A DNA stretch of 64,000 nt from Micrasema longulum (lineage: Eukaryota > Arthropoda > Insecta > Trichoptera > Brachycentridae), in the NCBI GenBank assembly GCA_022494885.1, contig JAGVSM010002386.1, forward strand, positions 1 to 64,000, given 5' to 3'. The notes under the pieces were generated by a model. The model did no database searches and was not told the DNA's origin. It saw nothing but the letters and a program-made list of their open reading frames with translations. Position 1 is the stretch's first letter, and every line of letters begins with the position of its first letter. The position numbers were made by a program, and so were the translations under genes. Positions 10,541 to 21,990 of this stretch are shown here, in pieces.

Positions 10541-12790
10541 CTGGTCAAATACGTAGGTAATTAAATCATGTTTTGTACTATGAAAAAAAAACGAATGTAT
10601 GAAGTATTTATCATATGTCAAAATATAAAAACATTCCAACTGTTTCCTAAATTGAATTATTAACTCTTTTCACAAAAGTGCTTTTATCTCTGTTTCACTA
10701 TTCTATGGTTAGCTGCTTTCTGTATAACAACGTTCAATTGTTTACTAAAGGAACTTGGGCCATCCAAAAACCCTTAAAGCGCTTAGTCTTACCCCCCGTC
10801 TTCGGATGTAGGGTATACAAATATAAAATCGCAAAAAGTATCGACACAAACAAAAATCGGTTCAGTTTTGGGGTGCAAAAAACGGGATCACTTAACGTTG
10901 ATTTTACTGGGAATAATCAGTTCAACGTGACGCGACGTAACTTTTTTTGCTGCCCAGTATTTTTTATTTTTCCATACATATATTATTTAAATAGAAATAT
11001 AATTACAAAAATACACTTTAGAAAAATACATCTTAAAATTAAGCTATTACATGAATTAGAAAAAATGCCCACAAAGACTTTCCATTCCTTTTTTAATTAT
11101 TGAAAAGTTTACAGCATATATATGGCATGACATGACCATGAAAAGAAAAGATAAGAAAAATAAAAGAAAAACCAAATGAACATATGCTGATATTACGAAA
11201 ATATAATTTATTTGCAGTGCGCAATTTTTAAAATTATGGTTTTATTTATTTTTGAGTGTGTAAGTGTGACTTGGTAAATAACAGCATTTTCTTAGTTATT
11301 TTATTTCAGCTCTATGGGACCAAAGTCTTGTGAGTATGGGCGGAACAATGTATATACATTTTTTTAAGGAAATCCTCCCTTATTGTAGCAAACCGTACGA
11401 ATGCAAGTCGAAATTTTGTCATGAATAGAGCAGAGCAATACAGAAGTTTAGTGCTACGGAAAAAAGTTGTATCACCCACGCCCACAGTAAAAATTAAAGC
11501 ATTTAATTGTACGTCGAAGTTTTTCGAAAATGTATGAGAAAATGAATAAATTTTAACGACTGTAAATAACGTTATAAATTCTTCAAAAAAAAAAAACATA
11601 AAATGATTATGGTAGATTTCCAGTCACCAGAAAGCCAACTCATAAACTCACCCATCAGGACAACTTACCGAAGAGAACTAGTAACGTCACACGCAGGGCA
11701 ATAAAAAAAATACAGAACTTAATAAAATCGTGGCCATGATAAAAGTATACATATAAATAATAATAGTAAAAAAATTGCATATTTTAATGGTCAATTTTTT
11801 TTTTAAACCACTCCACATCCACATTCGCTTTTGATTACGACTTCTACACATAATATCGACATATTTTTTGTACGTATTGGTAGTTAAGTAGTTATTTCCT
11901 CTCTTTTCAGTAACTTTTAATACGTCTTTCATAAAATTCTCCGTCTATATTACGTAATGGGTTAAACAACTCGTTTATAAAATGCTGATTTAACCATAAG
12001 ATTAAAATTAACGATGAAATTAGTAAATAAAAAGTTTCAAGAAATATAATTGTAACCTTGTTTATTTTACTTCCGATTCACAACTACAATAAGTTACTCA
12101 ATAAACACATCACTATCAAAAGCTTATACACATGTATTTATATTCATAGGTTTAAGTCATAAAATAAGAGCCATAATTCTAAAAAAAAACAATAAAAACA
12201 AAAGTCACAGTGGAACGCAAACGACAAAAGCCACTCACGGAATAATAAAAATATTATAACATAAAACATGCTACAAATATATATAAATGATTCGAAATCT
12301 CTCGTCTTATGAGAAAGCTCGGCTAAAGCTTTTTCGTCACGCGAGGGGAAAGCTCTTTTGTACCGAAAACAAAAGGTTGACCTAGGCATTGATCAGGTCA
12401 AAGCACAATCCTTTAGAGCACGCCAGTTTTGGAATTTTCAGTGGGCTTGTAGTAGTTTTATTTATTGTTAACTCTATACTGTTTTCCGTAATCTACCGTC
12501 AATTGTAGAGAAATTCTTCAGAAAGTAGTTTTTAATTAAACGGAAAAAGATTTGGGGGTTTTATTTAAGAATTTGCTTAAACAACTTTCAAAAAGTATTT
12601 TATTTTTCTTAGAAACAGTAAATTTTGTATTATTTGAAATAATTTGTAGCTTGTTTAACATTATTTCTTACAATTTTACTTTTAAAAGGTTATAAAGTTA
12701 TAATTACTTCCAATTTAAACTATTTTAAAACTTAAATAATATATTGTTTCAGCATTTACTTTGTGGAATAACATTTTGAATTTATTTTAA
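10541..12790. other. Unassigned DNA, no supported gene
   Basis: The longest open frame (10678-11103, plus, 141 codons) is rich in F, K, N and I, has no recognised domain, and contains no family motif. Frames on the minus strand at 11312-11599, 11687-11932 and 12144-12389 are alike. I saw no transposon hallmark. It is the longest stretch without an assigned element. Confidence 0.45.
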
Positions 12791-12792
12791 AC

Positions 12793-13740
12793 TAGCGGAC
12801 CCGACAGACGTTGTCCTGCCCAAACGTTGGCTTGCCTGTTATTAGCTGGTTGAAAAAACATTTTTTTCGTAATTAATTATTCACGTCATTTATTTTGGAC
12901 TTTTTTGAGCTATTTATATATTCGTAATAAGGGTTTGTTTTTTGTTTTATCTCCACATGTGATTGGCTAAGAGGCTTCATCGTTCTCAAATTAAAATTGG
13001 GCGAAAATCACCACTCTAGTGCCATAATCTATGAAGAAAATACGTGAATGCGTTTTAATGGAGAAAAGTCAGACCGCGTTTTACCCGAAGCCTTCTAAAG
13101 TTATAATACTTAACTCATGCCCAACGCGAATTTAGTCATTCTTTGACCGTCAGCCGTGTTTCAATGTGAGCTTTACATTTAATTTATAACCATAATAAAT
13201 TACATAAATGACAAAATACATTGTTTTACCTTTACATATTTCATTGCATAACATATTTTATTTTTGCGAATAATTCTCAATCAGCAAAATTGCTGTTATG
13301 AGGGGATATAATTTACTCTGACACAATAGTTTTAATAAAAAGTCGATAAAATAACATCACATATTACTAACACGTGCTGTAAAAACTTTTTTATTCAGGT
13401 GTTTTTAAGTACGTATATGTTTTTTATATTTCTTAGGTCACAAGAAAGTGAATTGTAGAACTTTGTTGTTGTATATACAAAACTGTTTCTTTTTCTGTTT
13501 GTACTAAGATGTTCGCAGGTTTAATTATTTGACGCTTTTGTATTTCTTGTTTGTATATTGCAGTCAATATTTAATTTAATATTTGTCTTAAAATGAAAAG
13601 AAAAATGCTTGATTATGTCTTGAAAGCGTGCAAAAACTATTCGAATGAAAGAAAAAAGACTTTTCATTGATAATAAAGTTCTTAGGTACTTGTTAATTAT
13701 TGAATCCCAAAAATAAAAACCATTTATATTAAAATATTGA
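12793..13740 (+). repeat. Unknown dispersed repeat, GACGTTGTCCTGCCC family (copy 1)
   Basis: It begins actagcggacccgacagacg then ttgtcctgcccaaacgttgg. The left end recurs at 43.95 kb. Internal blocks gctatttatatattcgtaa, gagaaaagtcagaccgcgtt and cgtgcaaaaactattcgaat recur at 14.07, 38.69 and 13.87/14.19 kb. No terminal inverted repeat and no coding sequence was seen, so the class (SINE, MITE or LINE end) is open. Confidence 0.6.
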
Positions 13741-14290
13741 GTTCAACACTCAACTCACGCCCTACGCAAATTTAGTCATTATTTAATCGCCAGCCATGTT
13801 TTGACGTGAGCTTGACATTTAATTAAAAACCAAAGTAAATGAAAAAAAAATGCCCTTTCATGTGTAAAAGCGTGCAAAAAATATTCAGATAAAAGGAAAA
13901 AGACTTGTCATTAATAATAAAATAGCATGGTACTTGTTTGTGATTGAATTCCAAAACTAAAAAATATTCATATTCTCAAACATTGGCTTACCTACTTTAA
14001 ACTGGTTCAGCAGACTTTATTTCGTAAATAAGGACACACGTTATTTATTATTGCCTTTTTAAAACTATTTATATATTCGTAAAAGGGGTTAGTTTTTCGT
14101 TTTATCTCCTCATGTAGTTGGCTAAAAGGCCTTTTTGTGCTCAAAATCGTTCAAAAATCACCACTGAAAAGAAAATTTCCTTATTGTGTAGTAAAAACGT
14201 GCAAAAACTATCTGGATTAAAGGAAAAAGACATTTCATTGATTAGTATGTACCTAGATACTTGTGTATCATTGGTATTTTTTACCACATT
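13741..14290 (+). repeat. Unknown dispersed repeat, tandem partial copies 2 and 3
   Basis: The blocks actcacgccctacgcaaatt, gcgtgcaaaaaatattcag, attcgtaaaaggggttagtt and cgtgcaaaaactatctggat repeat parts of the copy at 12.79 kb in the same orientation. The order suggests local duplication of the element's right part rather than independent insertion. A 79-codon open frame (14118-14357) falls in it and has no motif. Confidence 0.6.
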
Positions 14291-14555
14291 TTCGTTTAGT
14301 TTATATTTACACCTGATAATGGGTAATTCAGAATTCCTGAAACTAGCTGTGTTATAATATATTATATTAAACTATTATGTGATAAAAATTTCGTAGTGTT
14401 TCATTTGAAATGAATTTTAAAACTTTTTTGCAATGATCAAGTTCGGTGTTTTTTCAAATTGTTAATAGACTATCAAACCGAACCATTTTTTTTTCAAATG
14501 ATTTTATGTATATCAGCGCTTTGATTCTCCAAAGTATTGTAATTTTTCTTTAAGG

Positions 14556-14960
14556 TTGAAATGCGATCTCTTAGTGTGTGGAACATCAATGTACGACAGG
14601 GTCACGAATGATCAAATCAGGCAAGAGTGTAAATCTAAGTCAGGTATAATTGATAAGATTAAGAAAGGGTCATTGAGATGGTTTGGTCATGTTGAACGAA
14701 CGAACGATGAAAGAACGGTAAAACAAGTATATATGGCAAAAATGAACAGTAACGGAACTAAGATGAATAAGGAAGATGTGGCATAATCAGATAAACCAAA
14801 ATAGTCTAGTCATGTCAAAAGCAGACAGAACTGAAGGGTATGTATGACAAGATGTATGAATGTGGAAGAATTTTGAAATGTATGACAGGATAAACGTGTG
14901 TAGCGGTGCATTCTCTCTGACTACCCCTACGAGAAAATGGCGTGATGGTAGAAGTAGTAG
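14556..14960 (+). mobile_element. LINE 3' fragment, YPYG family (decayed)
   Basis: The frame from 14556 has MYDRVTNDQIRQECKSKSG, then KKGSLRWFGHVE and RTVKQVY. These align with the C-terminal region of the better copy at 29.47-30.42 kb (MYDRCTNVEI, KKGVLRWFGHVE). The end ctacccctacgagaaaatgg and cgtgatggt is shared by all copies of the family. It has lost the reverse transcriptase part and carries frameshifts. Confidence 0.75.
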
Positions 14961-15484
14961 TTGTAATAGTTGTTTATTTATTTATTTCAATGTAATCCAA
15001 CACTACTGCCAATCACAATGTAAATGAATTATATTATTAGGTAATTAAAAAAACTTTTTTTAAAAGTCACACTAGATTATTAATGTGTCCATAGATTATT
15101 CTATGGGCACGCACTTTTGCCGCATTTTTACAAGCTGAAACTGCTCGACGTCGGCGTCGGCATGGTTGGAGCTCGCCAAAATCTGCGTGTGCCCTGTCTG
15201 CTTCGGTTCAGCTGGCTTTTTCTCTCTCTTTCTAAAACTTACAAATACCCACATCATGTAAACTTGTGTCCCGTTAAATTATTTAGTGTTGAACTTAATT
15301 AAATCTCAGAACAATGAAAGTAAATCTTTCATTTATTTTCACGCAACCTAGCAACAAAATTGCGGTTAGTCTAACCAACCATTTCATTTTAACAAAAGAT
15401 TTCACTACAAATCCACAAAAACAATACTAAACAAAGACGAATACGTCACTGATACACATTCTGATACACAGTTAGATCTAGAAA

Positions 15485-16110
15485 GATTGGTCAGGAAATG
15501 AATAAAGATGAAACCAAGAATACGAGTCCAACACCTAAGAACATATGTCTTGAAAATAAAGCTATTGGTGCTGGTGACGAGTACACAAAGGGCACAAAAT
15601 TAAATTGGGAAAAGTGAGTCGAATCGTGGAACTGCCTAGATGAATCGGGTTAAGTTGGGCTGCTTTTGAAAAACTGAATCACGTTTTCAGAAATAAGGAA
15701 ACTCCAAACAATCTGAAGGCCAAAGCTTTGAAATCATATCACTCACTGCCAAAAGTGTCGACAAAATTATGTGCACTCAGCGGTCTATGGAAAAATAAAT
15801 GTTGGGCGTCTCCTTAAGAGACTAAAGAGATAAGATGCGGTACAAAGTTGACCGATATCGCTGAAAGAAGAGGAGGACAAAAATGGCAGTAGACGGGTCA
15901 TGTGGCGAGACAAGGAGTAGGTGGACCCGCTGAATACTAAATTGGAGACCCTACGAAAATAAAAGGAAAAAAGGAAGACTACAGAGGAGATGTACTGACG
16001 ACATCGTCGAATTCATGGGACAAGGGTGGAAATAGAATGCCCGGGGCAAAAAAACTTGTAAATATTTGGAATAGTCCTATATTCACCAGTGGAAAGAAAC
16101 GACTCCGCCT
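15485..16110 (+). mobile_element. RTE-like LINE, C-terminal part of the polyprotein (decayed)
   Basis: Pieces of a LINE endonuclease-reverse transcriptase C-terminus lie in shifting plus frames. They read LGWAAFEKLNHVFRNKETPN, then NNLKAKAL, VDKI-CTQRSMEK, KWQ, TGHVARQ, EAP-like linkers and EFMGQGWK-like wording. The family pattern is LGWAAFGKLRHVF, then TQRAMERRMLG, then WQWAGHVAR, typical of RTE-type LINEs common in insects. At least four frameshifts or stops are present. It is a different LINE family from the YPYG copies. Confidence 0.65.
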
Positions 16111-16480
16111 GTGACGTCATAAGTTATCTACGGTGACTTATTATGATTAGTGAATTAGTTTTCCTTAAACTAGAAATCGGTCACAACACTATATCATTAG
16201 TTGATACACAAGTCATCGTGACGTCAATCAAAGAATCCATTTTTATCAAATTTTACAAAAATTACTCATCCGTGGTGAGTTTGCCTAGCACGCTTCCTGG
16301 CTTTGAGCAAGTGAAGTATTGATTTTTAACATATTTTTGCTCTCAACATTTCATTGTGCTTGTACTGGTATCTGAAGCGTGAGACTGATTGCCTTACTTT
16401 TCTAAAACAAAATGATCTGAATAGGTAGCAATTGAATCATTACTTTCATGCTCTATGCATCACTTAGTACGGAAAGGAAA
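16111..16480. other. Unassigned DNA
   Basis: May include the 3' UTR of the preceding LINE. No hallmark seen. Confidence 0.35.
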
Positions 16481-16539
16481 ATCATGATGATGATGACGGC
16501 AACACATATCACCACAAATGGGAAAATTTAAGAATAAAA

Positions 16540-16736
16540 AAAATTCCAAACATCATCAGGATCATTCCCTTTTTTGTAAGGTAATCAGTCCTACGCTCCA
16601 GGTGCCAGTCTAGGAACAATAAAGCATTGCAGTTTGAAAAACCTTTTGAATCAATGTTTTGCGTCCATCCTGCCAAAAACTGAACCCAGAACCTGAAGAA
16701 TGGCAGGCAAACGGGCCAACTACCTCACGACGAGGA
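16540..16736 (-). mobile_element. tRNA-derived SINE, family C (copy 2)
   Basis: On the plus strand: atcaggatcattccc, tcagtcctacgctccaggtg, ccagtctagg, then the degraded tRNA-like head ggcaggcaaacgggccaact and acctcacgacgagg. Confidence 0.65.
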
Positions 16737-16805
16737 AAATTTATCTCCACTCAATTTTCTTATTCGGGACTTTATTCGAGAGAAACCATCAAGTCGGAAA
16801 CAAAG

Positions 16806-16974
16806 CGGTCTCCGTGGTGTAGTGGCTAAGACACTTGACTCACGCACGGATGGTTTTAGGTTCGATTTTTGGTGAAAACACACAAAAAAAAGTTTTTACC
16901 TAAGCCTGGGTGTTCTGTGATGTTATTCACCACTGTAATTGGGTCTCCTAGTCTGTTTTGGTAAAAAAAGAAAA
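16806..16974 (+). mobile_element. tRNA-derived SINE, family B (copy 1)
   Basis: Head ggtctccgtggtgtagtggc and ttgactcacgcacgg, B-box-like ggttcgattttt, and body ctgggtgttctgtgatgtta with cactgtaattgggtctccta. Copies at 36.57 kb (reverse) and 56.13 kb share the whole layout. Confidence 0.8.
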
Positions 16975-17214
16975 ATGAAAAAACGTGCAAAAATTGGCCT
17001 TAGGTTCTAGTACTCTTTCAGTCACATAATTGTATTTGTTATCTACCTGGGCGCAAGAAAATCTCTAAAAGTAGACAAACATTTCCTAAAAAAGCACTTC
17101 GTCTCCTTTGAAATATTCGTCCCGGTCCTTTTTCGAACAACGATCCTGAATAAGTGGGTAAATTAGATAAAGAATTTATGGTGATTTATTTTTAGTATTT
17201 TATTTCCGATGAAC

Positions 17215-17440
17215 GTAAAACAAGATACATTCTTTTATTAAATGGGGCCAAAACTCGAGCCTTGAGGTACTCCTGAAGCTACTTTCAAGATGGCCAAACG
17301 TGCATGGAATTCATATCGTATTGATTTCCATACGATTTCAACCTGAATACGCTTATTTACATATGAATTTGACGGGAGAACGATGCATAATTCCCTATCA
17401 AATTGAAAGAAAATTGTTTTCGTGCAAAACCAATCCAATA
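17215..17440 (-). mobile_element. LINE reverse transcriptase fragment
   Basis: The minus-strand frame ends ILKVASGVPQGSSFGPI. SGVPQGS-LGP is the strongly conserved motif of the finger/palm region of LINE reverse transcriptases. About 60 codons upstream are open, but the catalytic YADD box is missing. It is truncated on both sides, and the clade cannot be fixed. Confidence 0.65.
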
Positions 17441-17583
17441 AAATGTTTTATTCCCCTTTAATAATATTTCGTGAATCAAAAAGTTAATCAATTATCAAAC
17501 AGATTAGATAAAAAGCGATAAATATTTTATCGGTATTTCAACAGAGATGGAAAACGAAATAAGAATAAAGGAAATAAATAAAA

Positions 17584-18045
17584 ACAATATTTTTAGTTTG
17601 TCCAAATTTTTGTAGACAAGGACTGGATTCAACTCCCTGGGGAGCTGCTAATATTAACATATTACAAGAGAGATAAATAATATTTTTGAAAGGGTAATAT
17701 CGAAGTCTAACAGGGCTTATGACCTGTCATTGGCTGGTTTAAGTGGCCACTTTACACACTGTGTAACATTCACCATTCTGACCATATTTGAACATCTTTA
17801 CTCCTTCGAGATTTTCATTTATTGATGTTTGTGAAGTTAAAGAGCTGAAACCTTTATTTATGCGGGTAAGATTCATCTAATTGAATTATTTCACTTACAT
17901 ACTAGGCAACGCCTGAAAATCTTTTTTTTTTCATTTCTATACTTCTTCATAGACCAGGTAGATTTATTGACAATATTTTGAGTTTGTCTAAATTTAAGTC
18001 CCTGGGGAGCTGCTTAGATTAATATATTACAACAGAGATTATTTT
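17584..18045 (+). repeat. FB-family repeat, forward tandem array
   Basis: One full forward unit with its outer end (caatatttttagtttgtcc) to agaccaggtagatttattga, then the start of a second unit (caatattttgagtttgtct) with an internal deletion, ending attacaacagag. Confidence 0.9.
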
Positions 18046-18193
18046 AAAAAAACATTCACTATCCTAGATTCAAACGAAAAATATGAACTCTTTTTTTTCT
18101 GATATATTTTTTTGCCCTTTAATAATAAGGAATATTTTGGAGATTTTTTTTATTTTTTTTTATTAATACATATTTAAAAAAAAAAAAAATCTC

Positions 18194-18289
18194 TTGGAGA
18201 ATATTTTATTTTTTCTTTCTTATGTTACACAAAAATATTTTTTGGAGAATATTTTATTTTTTCTTTCTTATGTTACACAAAAATATTTT
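18194..18289. repeat. Tandem duplication, 48-bp unit x2
   Basis: ttggagaatattttattttt followed by tctttcttatgttacacaaa occurs twice with no change, at 18194 and 18242. Near identity shows a recent duplication. Confidence 0.9.
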
Positions 18290-18299
18290 AACTGTCCAT

Positions 18300-18505
18300 T
18301 ATTTATTATAGAAGCAAAAATTCATTAACATTTTCTTGTATACCCACGAACAGGCCATGCCTTTGTGGGATTTTTTGTTTACTATTTTTACTATTAATAT
18401 GTATTTCATTGATATGTAATTGTGCTTTATTTTTTGAATACTCTGTTTTACCTTTTATGTATATTGTAAAAAAACAAAAAAATTTAATAAAAAAGAAAAG
18501 AAAAA
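18300..18505 (+). mobile_element. LINE 3' tail
   Basis: A T-rich 3' UTR ending tgtatattgtaaaaaaacaa and A-rich runs. The coding part is missing. It lies between a forward FB array and the next FB foldback. Confidence 0.4.
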
Positions 18506-18519
18506 AAAAGAAAAAAAGA

Positions 18520-18662
18520 GATGAAGAACATTTTAGAAAAGGTAATACAGAAGTCTAGGCATCTACTTAAACCAGACAATGACAGGTCATAAACCCAGTA
18601 GATGCCTAGACTTCCATATCACCTTTTGTAAAATGTTCTTCATCTTTGTTGTAATATGTTAA
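18520..18662. repeat. FB-family minimal foldback
   Basis: Forward piece gagatgaagaacattttag to ctaggcatctac (18520-18566) runs straight into reverse piece ttaaaccagacaatgacagg to catctttgttgtaatatgtt. The arms of about 50 bp can pair, with a loop of about 35 bp. This is the shortest foldback of the family here. Confidence 0.85.
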
Positions 18663-18705
18663 TAAAAAAATAGTTTTAGCGGTGCAGCGGCGACGGCGCG
18701 GCAGT

Positions 18706-18770
18706 TATAATATTATGGGCTATTAGCCGTTTGTAAAATAATTTTATGGGTTATTAGCCGTTTGTAAATT
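18706..18770. repeat. Tandem duplication, about 31-bp unit x2
   Basis: atgggctattagccgtttgt and atgggttattagccgtttgt lie about 31 bp apart, just after a short GC-rich patch gtgcagcggcgacggcgcgg. Confidence 0.8.
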
Positions 18771-18904
18771 TATCAAATAATATGCTTTGTTATGAAACCT
18801 ATTAAAGTTATTTCCGAGCACTTATGTATACATAATTTCCGAAGTCCCAGATATTTCATTAATAATATTTAAAGCATTAATTTTGTGATCAAAAATTTTA
18901 CTAA

Positions 18905-18998
18905 ATGTCAATTCAATATTTGTTTATAACTCCTTACCGACTTTTCTACATCTACCGGTTTCGAGACGTACCCGTCTCTTTGCCAAGAAGGTGTATAT
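18905..18998 (-). mobile_element. Penelope-like terminal repeat, reverse arm
   Basis: The minus strand reads gagacgggtacgtctcgaaa, ccggtagatgtagaaaagtc and gtaaggagttataaacaaat. It is the mirror partner of the plus-strand copy at 19006-19135 and matches the copy at 36.27 kb. The stem gagacg/cgtctc followed by gaaaccggt is the hammerhead-like core; the usual ctgacga is degraded to ttggcaa here. Confidence 0.55.
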
Positions 18999-19005
18999 GA
19001 AAGTA

Positions 19006-19135
19006 AACAGTGGGTTTTGCATGTTGTTTTAATTAGTGTCCTGACGAACAGACGAGTACGTCTCGAAATCGGTAGACATAGAAAAGTCAGTAAGTGGTTA
19101 TGTACAAATTTTAATAACATTTAATACAGATATTT
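19006..19135 (+). mobile_element. Penelope-like terminal repeat, forward arm
   Basis: Reads gtgggttttgcatgttgttt, gtgtcctgacgaacagacg, tctcgaaatcggtagacata, gaaaagtcagtaagtggtta and tacaaattttaataacattt. The same layout is seen at 36.27 kb and, more distantly, after the GIY-YIG gene end at 22.8 kb. I infer a Penelope pLTR. Confidence 0.55.
19041..19076 (+). ncRNA. Hammerhead-ribozyme-like core
   Basis: ctgacga (19041-19047), then a stem agacg/cgtct with loop agta (19050-19063), then cgaaa (19064-19068). This follows the order of the hammerhead core CUGANGA, stem II, GAAA. Penelope-like elements are known to carry such ribozymes in their terminal repeats. Two extra bases lie between ctgacga and the stem, so activity is doubtful. 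Confidence 0.35.
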
Positions 19136-19785
19136 TGTTCGTTTATAACTACATCAGGGCCCATATTACGCTGAAAAGTTAAAAGAGTTATCTTCAGTAA
19201 GGGAATATCACATACTACGAATACCGATAAAGATATTTATGTGAAATAGATTTCGAAAAATTAGTCGTATTTTTACAATCAATATGGAGATTATGAAGAT
19301 TTTTTACATAAAACTGTTGAAAATTATATATTTTCAAAATCACGATAATTGTGATGTCAAGATTCGCGACGATATTCTGTTTAAATTTAAGCGGTCACAA
19401 AAAAAGTAACGTTTAAGTGGCGTGACCAATACAATACAATGAACCTTTTGCGAGAATAAAAAAAAATAAAAAAATGCTACTAATTAGCAAAAAATTATTT
19501 TTTTACGCGTTCAGTATTTCAGAAAAGTATTTCAGAAAAAATGTTTAGAAAAAGGGATATTCCCCATAGTCTATAAAGTAAAATCGAACTTTCTAAACGA
19601 AAAATTTAAATTCACATTTGAAAAATAAATATACGTGATTTTTGCAGGTTAATTATAAAAATACTTCAAATTTACACATTTTACACGAAATACGATTTTA
19701 CTTTTTTAACAATTAAAAATAACTTTGTCAACTTGGTTTCGTGATTGAGGCTCCGTGGCGAAAAAATCTGTGTTTTCCAAAACAA
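19136..19785. other. Unassigned AT-rich DNA
   Basis: No family recognised and no coding signal. Confidence 0.45.
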
Positions 19786-19789
19786 TCAA

Positions 19790-20190
19790 ATAATATTTTT
19801 TTGTTCTTGATTATTATTTTTCTCTGTTATTGATGTGTATTATTATTGTTTTATACTCTTTTTGGAATTATTATTTCAAATATTTTTAAGATGTGTAGTA
19901 TTATTATCTAACACACATACTGTTTTTTATTTTTATTATAATATTAATTTGTTTTGATGAAAATTAAAAAAAAGGAAAGAAGGCTATTTGCTTTCAAATT
20001 GTTCTTATTTTCTTTACATGCCTACTGCTTTTCATTATTACTATAATTTCATGCATATTTTTATACCTAATTATTATTATCATGTTGCTTTATTATTATA
20101 TAACATTATATTAATTTTAAGCAAACAGCTAAAAGCTAAGCTTCAATTTGCGTACTTTCTATCAGCTTCTTGCTTGAAATATTGAGCAGC
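19790..20190 (+). mobile_element. LINE 3' UTR (GATGTGTATTATTATT family)
   Basis: ttctctgttattgatgtgta, ttattatttcaaatattttt and the words after it match the 3' UTR at 45.19 kb (tctctgtttttgatgtgtat). T-rich and non-coding; a 65-codon open frame at 19988 is incidental. Confidence 0.5.
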
Positions 20191-20194
20191 TAAA

Positions 20195-20870
20195 TGAACA
20201 CTTTGTTTTCGTTATATTTTTCTGTATTATATTATACAAAGTACAGCAAACGCCTCTGTAAACCTACCTAAACCAGAATAACGCCATAAACATTCAATTT
20301 AAGCAATCGTTGATAACCAGCAGCTTTTTACCCTAAAGTATATTATCCTTGTACACACGTATCGCCTTTTACGACCTTTTATCGTTTCACCTTGATACGA
20401 CCTGTATGACAGGAAAACATAAAAGTAGAGCGGCATGAACTGATAAGGATAATGCCAAACTCGACTCAATGTCAAATATTGAAAGACGTTAAATTTTGTG
20501 ATTTTGAACGGTTTTGCGATAAGCGGGGAATTTTTGAACATAAAACTGTATCAAAAACCACTCCAAATTTACAAAAGTTTTATATTTATAAATGTGTTTA
20601 TTGAATTTTTCCAACCAAAAACATACTGAAAACTTCTAGGCCGATAATCAACTTTGTTGAATTTTACGCATAGGTAGATTACCCACCACTTGACCTTTCC
20701 AAAACTAACACTTAAACAAATTATTTGTGTAATATGCAGGTATCTAAATGTGTTGTAAAAATCACGTCGTTTGATTGGCTAATGTCCGTTCCAAACGGTT
20801 CAAAATACAAAATATACTTGTTAGTACGTTTCTAACTCTGGTTGTTTCAAGAAAAATACACTGACCATGT
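20195..20870. other. Unassigned DNA
   Basis: Includes an 80-codon minus-strand frame (20299-20541) with no recognised motif. No repeat hallmark. Confidence 0.4.
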
Positions 20871-20879
20871 TAAAAGCTA

Positions 20880-21150
20880 CAAAGTTGGGACAAGGACGAG
20901 CTCTGTGTGTACAATCCAAGGAACTCGCGTTAAATGTTGCATTTGATAATATACAAGAGATTGAAGCTGTACAATGAGTTACCTGAAGAAATAAAGGAAA
21001 TATAAAAAATTGAAATATTTCAAATTAATTTGAATAAATATGTTATTGAGAAGTTTTGATTAAAAAAATTGTAATATTATTGGAAATTTATATTAGTTCT
21101 TAAGATGTTATGAACTAACTTAATAAATGATTAATAAACTAATAAATTCA
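20880..21150 (+). mobile_element. LINE C-terminal end with A-rich tail
   Basis: The plus frame reads RLKLYNELPEEIKEI, a stop, then KIEIFQINLNKYVIEKF. This is the usual LINE ending (LYN-LP--IK, then F---LK-YL), followed by a 3' region ending taataaactaataaattc. About 45 codons remain. Confidence 0.5.
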
Positions 21151-21359
21151 ACTCAACATTGACTCTGATTCGTGTCTGCACCGGCCTTAATTTATTCCAT
21201 GCATCGTAATACATAATAACCCTTTACTTCAACAAACTTTGGATATTCATATTCTTCTAATAATTACTAAGTCGTGCATGTTAACGAAAGCTGAATATTC
21301 AAATTATGAAGTAATGCGATAAGCAGATATAATATTCATACGAAGGTAGACATATACAA

Positions 21360-21445
21360 TGGGCCCTCAACTTTCGTACATAATTGGTTCCTGAAAATGT
21401 GTGCGAACGTTGTATGTTCGAAAGTCAAAGAATGTAAAAAAACGC
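21360..21445. repeat. Short inverted repeat, pogo/Tigger-like end
   Basis: ctttcgtacataattgg faces aacgttgtatgttcgaaag, an imperfect hairpin preceded by gggccctcaa. Such termini resemble ends of pogo/Tigger DNA transposons. No partner end or transposase was found. Confidence 0.25.
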
Positions 21446-21624
21446 CAAAAGTTGCATTTTAAAATATTTTTTTAGCAATAATACGAGTAGGTACATTAAA
21501 AATGTATTTATTAATAAACATAATACAGTTTACATGCGTGTTAAAGTGCATTCATATGGTTTCATAATAAATTTGTCAAGAGTTAATTACCCTTTCTTTT
21601 CTTTTCCTAGTAAAGAATTCTATA

Positions 21625-21990
21625 ACAATATTTTGAGTATGTCCAAAAGTTTTTGCTGAACAAGCTGAATTTCCTACTATGGGAATTATTAAAATTAAAA
21701 TTTGTTTCAATTGAGAGGGAAAACATTTTTGAGAAGTCCAGGCTGTTACAGGGCTGACGACCTATCATTGGCTGGTTTAAGTGTCCACTTTACCCACTGT
21801 GTAACATTTTCCATTCTGCCCATGTTTAAACATTCGCAGTTCCTCAACCCTTCCACTTGTTGACTTTTGTGAGGTAAAGGAGCTGAAACCTCTATCATGT
21901 GGGTGAGATTTACCCGGCTGAAGCAATTCACCTACTAGGCAACGCCTGAAAACAATTTTACAATTTTTATCCTTCTTCTTTGGCCAGTTT
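21625..21990 (+). repeat. FB-family repeat, full forward unit (subfamily b)
   Basis: Starts at the outer end taacaatattttgagtatgt and runs through ggctggtttaagtgtccact and ttgttgacttttgtgaggta to tccttcttctttggccag. Confidence 0.9.

Noticed and set aside
10678..11103. Longest single open frame (141 codons) as a gene
   Set aside because: Residues are dominated by F, K, N, I and L, with no domain or signal. A frame of this size is expected by chance in 64 kb of AT-rich DNA, and there is no supporting promoter or splice evidence.
15110..15190. Relation of gctcgacgtcggcgtcggca to the 50.6-kb GC-rich word
   Set aside because: Similarity covers only about 25 bases with gaps and could be chance in GC-rich words. 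Not listed as a repeat.
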